A stretch of DNA of 6,570 bases from contig CAZRHT010000091.1 of NCBI GenBank assembly GCA_964599895.1, forward strand, positions 1 through 6,570, read 5' to 3'. Below the pieces are notes generated by a model. That model was not told where the DNA came from. It saw only the letters and a program-made list of their open reading frames with translations, and ran no database searches. Source of the stretch: UM-FILTER-49-7 sp964599895 (GTDB taxonomy: Bacteria; Acidobacteriota; Holophagae; Thermotomaculales; Thermotomaculaceae). Each line of letters starts with the position of its first letter. Positions within the stretch are counted from its first letter, which is position 1. A program made the translations under genes and the position numbers. Shown piece by piece: positions 4,775-6,570 of this stretch.

Positions 4775-6331
4775 TTATATCTTCTCCTTGTTGGTTATTG
4801 CTTCCACTTCCCCGCCAAACGTTTCCAGCACCTGCTTCACCAGTGGGTGATCTTTGAGCTCTTCCTGTCCCGAACCTGTGTCCTTTTCGACAGAATAAGA
4901 AAAGGAAATGTCCACCGAATTTCCCATGGTCCGTGCCAAGTCCCGACCCAGCCGGTCCCGAAACTCACCTTCAATTTCTTCCCTTATCAACCGGGGGACC
5001 TGTTGATGAAATCCGATGGAAAGCGATGACTCAGAGGAATTGAAATCCGCCGATGAAAGAAAAGGACGCAGATGACTGAAAGACGCACAAGCAAAGTCAA
5101 ATACCTCTCTGGGGGAGAGCTTCGGCTCTTTCGCCTTGTCAGAATCAGTCGCATCAGCCGGTTTGCTTTTTTTTGCTCCCTTTTGCATCGCTTGTGCAGG
5201 GGGTCTTTTCGGGGCAGGATCAGTTTTCAGACTTTTTTTTTTGCTCAACAGATCAGCAATGGAAACAACATGTGTGGAAAAAACCATTTTCAGAACAATC
5301 AATTCGACCGCCACCCTGGCATTGAAGGCGAACTTTGCCGACGCCTCGTTTTGAACCAGCATATTCAGGAACATAACAAGATCTTCTGCAGAGAGCCTGG
5401 ATGAGTCAAAGCCTTCCGGGAAAAAACCAGGATCTTTACGCATCACGGCGTGGAGCGCTTCCTGAAGAAAACTGCCAAATCTGACCAGGAATTTCAGAAA
5501 GTCCGTATTCTTGTCCTCCAGTTCATCCAGAAGTGCAATCACAGCACCGCCATCACCTTCGGCAATGGCAGAAAGCAACCGGATGTGGGCTCGTCGTCCG
5601 GCAATACCCAGAACAGCTGAAACATCGTCTTCCTTCACTTTTTCCCCTGAAAAGGAAATAACCTGATCAAGCAAACTCTCTGCGTCCCGCATGCTTCCCT
5701 CTGCCGCATCCACAATCAGGGAAAAGGCCCCGTCTTCCACCATCACATTTTCCGATTCCGCGATTTTCTTCAATTGCTCTTCAATGTTCCGGTTGGGAAT
5801 GTGGCGAAAATCAAACAACTGGCACCGGGAACGAATCGTAGTCGGAATTTTATGGACCTCTGTGGTGGCCAGAATGAACACCACGTAAGAGGGTGGCTCT
5901 TCAATTGTTTTCAGGAGCGCATTAAAAGCATGGGAAGACAACATGTGAGCTTCATCAATTATGAAAATCTTGTAGCGATCCCGCGCGGGGGGAAATTTAA
6001 CAATTTCTTTCAGATCCCGGATATCATCCACACCCTTGTTGGACGCGGCGTCAATCTCAAATACGTCAAGACTCACCCCCCGTGTAATCTCATCACACGC
6101 CACGCACTCAAGACAAGGTGTCTCAGTGGGGCCATTCTTGCAATTCAATGCCTTTGCCAGAATTCGGGCCGTTGATGTCTTCCCTGTGCCCCGTAACCCT
6201 GCAAAAATGAATGAGTGATGAACTCGGCCTGCCTTGATGGAATTGGTCAGCGTGCGAATCACAGGTGTCTGTCCAATAACATCCTCGAAGGTCTGTGGCC
6301 GCCATTTACGGGCAATTACGTCATAACTCAT
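4775..6331 (-). CDS. dnaX: DNA polymerase III subunit tau (gamma/tau, clamp loader ATPase)
   Basis: DnaX is the ATPase motor of the clamp loader, which opens and places the beta clamp on primed DNA; full-length tau also couples polymerases to the helicase. The 518 residues contain Walker A GLRGTGKTS (45-53), a zinc module with C64, C73, C76 and C79, Walker B IIDEAH (124-129), sensor 1 ATTEVHKI (155-162), the SRC arginine-finger motif (168-170, R169), sensor 2 GSMRDAESLLDQ (212-223, R215), and domain III to about residue 355. A Lys/Pro/Ala linker (364-404) joins a short C-terminal domain ending in HPLVKQVLETFGG (495-507). The total is shorter than E. coli tau (643) because the C-terminal half is reduced. 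The start ATG has a weak SD AAAGAG (6345-6340) 8 bases upstream. A 10-A tract at codons 364-367 probably also yields a short gamma-like form. Confidence 0.97.
   Translation of the reverse strand: MSYDVIARKWRPQTFEDVIGQTPVIRTLTNSIKAGRVHHSFIFAGLRGTGKTSTARILAKALNCKNGPTETPCLECVACDEITRGVSLDVFEIDAASNKGVDDIRDLKEIVKFPPARDRYKIFIIDEAHMLSSHAFNALLKTIEEPPSYVVFILATTEVHKIPTTIRSRCQLFDFRHIPNRNIEEQLKKIAESENVMVEDGAFSLIVDAAEGSMRDAESLLDQVISFSGEKVKEDDVSAVLGIAGRRAHIRLLSAIAEGDGGAVIALLDELEDKNTDFLKFLVRFGSFLQEALHAVMRKDPGFFPEGFDSSRLSAEDLVMFLNMLVQNEASAKFAFNARVAVELIVLKMVFSTHVVSIADLLSKKKSLKTDPAPKRPPAQAMQKGAKKSKPADATDSDKAKEPKLSPREVFDFACASFSHLRPFLSSADFNSSESSLSIGFHQQVPRLIREEIEGEFRDRLGRDLARTMGNSVDISFSYSVEKDTGSGQEELKDHPLVKQVLETFGGEVEAITNKEKI
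5220..5242 (-). promoter_or_regulatory. Probable programmed slippage site in dnaX (A10 tract)
   Basis: Ten consecutive A residues (5242-5233 on the minus strand) encode K364-K366 and the first base of S367, exactly where the ATPase/collar domains end and the linker begins. In the -1 frame translation continues for K-S-E-N and stops at TGA (5222-5220), giving about 370 residues. In the +1 frame one Val codon is followed by TGA (5229-5227), giving about 367. Thermus dnaX uses transcriptional slippage on an A9 tract and E. coli dnaX uses -1 ribosomal frameshifting on A AAA AAG to make gamma. I see no SD-like stimulator or strong downstream stem here, so RNA polymerase slippage is the likelier mechanism. 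The product is inferred, not shown. Confidence 0.65.
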
Positions 6332-6359
6332 TTCACATTCTCTTTATTTTCAGATTTTC

Positions 6360-6466
6360 TATGGAAGCCTGGTGATCTGCGGCACATAGCAAATACCCTT
6401 AGTGCTGCTCCCGTCAGGGCCTGACACGGTTCGGAAACCGCCATTGCACAGGACCAGGCCTCCATA
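6360..6466 (-). ncRNA. ffs: Signal recognition particle RNA, small 4.5S type
   Basis: The minus-strand segment of about 107 bases is closed by a 14 bp terminal stem (6466-6453 with 6373-6360, one G-U pair). It contains the conserved Ffh-binding hairpin GTCAGGCCC-TGAC-GGGAGCAGC followed by ACTAAG (overall 6427-6398). The GTCAGG and AGCAGC strands form the universal helix 8 internal loop region. The apical tetraloop is UGAC (6416-6413), the URRC-type alternative to GGAA. No Alu domain is present, so this is the short type. The RNA and Ffh target nascent membrane and secreted proteins through FtsY. The gene lies 21 bases after tRNA-Ser and 28 bases before dnaX; no promoter is evident between them. 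Exact ends are estimated from the stem. Confidence 0.92.
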
Positions 6467-6487
6467 CAAAGCCTCAAAAGTAAAAAA

Positions 6488-6570
6488 TGGCGGAGAGAGT
6501 GGGAGTCGAACCCACGGTACCTTGCGGTACACACGATTTCCAGTCGTGCACCTTCGGCCACTCGGTCATC
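6488..6570 (-). tRNA. tRNA-Ser(GGA), 5' end cut by the window
   Basis: The minus strand enters the window at GATGACCGAGTGGCCGAAGG and ends with the T-arm, acceptor strand TCTCTCC, discriminator G and encoded CCA (6488-6490). Pairing with the acceptor strand shows that about five 5' bases (expected GGAGA) lie beyond the window. The anticodon stem CACGA/TCGTG closes the loop CTGGAAA, giving anticodon GGA for UCC/UCU serine codons. The long variable arm GTACC-GCAA-GGTAC is typical of class II serine tRNA. It probably shares a transcript with the SRP RNA, as in the tRNA-Ser / SRP RNA / dnaX clusters of other bacteria. Confidence 0.96.

Noticed and set aside
6328..6561. Minus-strand ORF of 77 codons upstream of dnaX
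   Set aside because: It lies within tRNA-Ser and the SRP RNA, whose structures fully explain the sequence.

Overview
This is a compact housekeeping stretch, almost certainly bacterial and chromosomal, in which every recognisable gene lies on the minus strand. Read in the direction of transcription (from high to low coordinates) the order is: tRNA-Ser(GGA), cut by the window end; a small 4.5S-type SRP RNA; dnaX; ebfC (ybaB); recR; gap; pgk; tpiA; secG; tRNA-Leu(GAG); tRNA-Thr(CGT). I see no mobile element, CRISPR array, phage gene or other accessory DNA, and no convincing plus-strand gene. No stretch longer than about 160 bases lacks a protein gene.

The window joins two conserved blocks. The first, tRNA-Ser / SRP RNA / dnaX / ebfC / recR (about 3815-6570), covers protein targeting, the clamp loader and recombinational repair. 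dnaX and ebfC abut, and recR follows after a 54-base gap holding a tiny, apparently translationally coupled leader ORF. The second block, gap / pgk / tpiA / secG (254-3741), encodes three consecutive enzymes of lower glycolysis/gluconeogenesis plus a SecYEG subunit. It has its own good promoter (TTGAAT-17-TATACT) starting inside the 3' end of recR, and its genes are spaced by 6 bases, by a 4-base overlap, and by 3 bases. A second promoter (TTGAAA-18-TATAAT with a GC-rich discriminator) just after secG probably drives the two tRNAs.

The organism cannot be named from this sequence. The G+C content looks close to one half, all three tRNA genes encode CCA, the SRP RNA is the short Alu-less type, and the gap-pgk-tpiA-secG order with a Lys/Pro-rich SecG tail suggests a diderm lineage of the Desulfobacterota/Acidobacteriota kind. 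That placement is a guess.

No wholly new system is visible. The best observations concern expression control: a 10-A slippage tract in dnaX with stop codons close behind it in both alternative frames, positioned to yield a gamma-like short form; a mini-ORF coupled to recR; a hairpin plus T-tract squeezed between a stable-RNA-type promoter and tRNA-Leu; and a TTG-started secG with a long charged tail.
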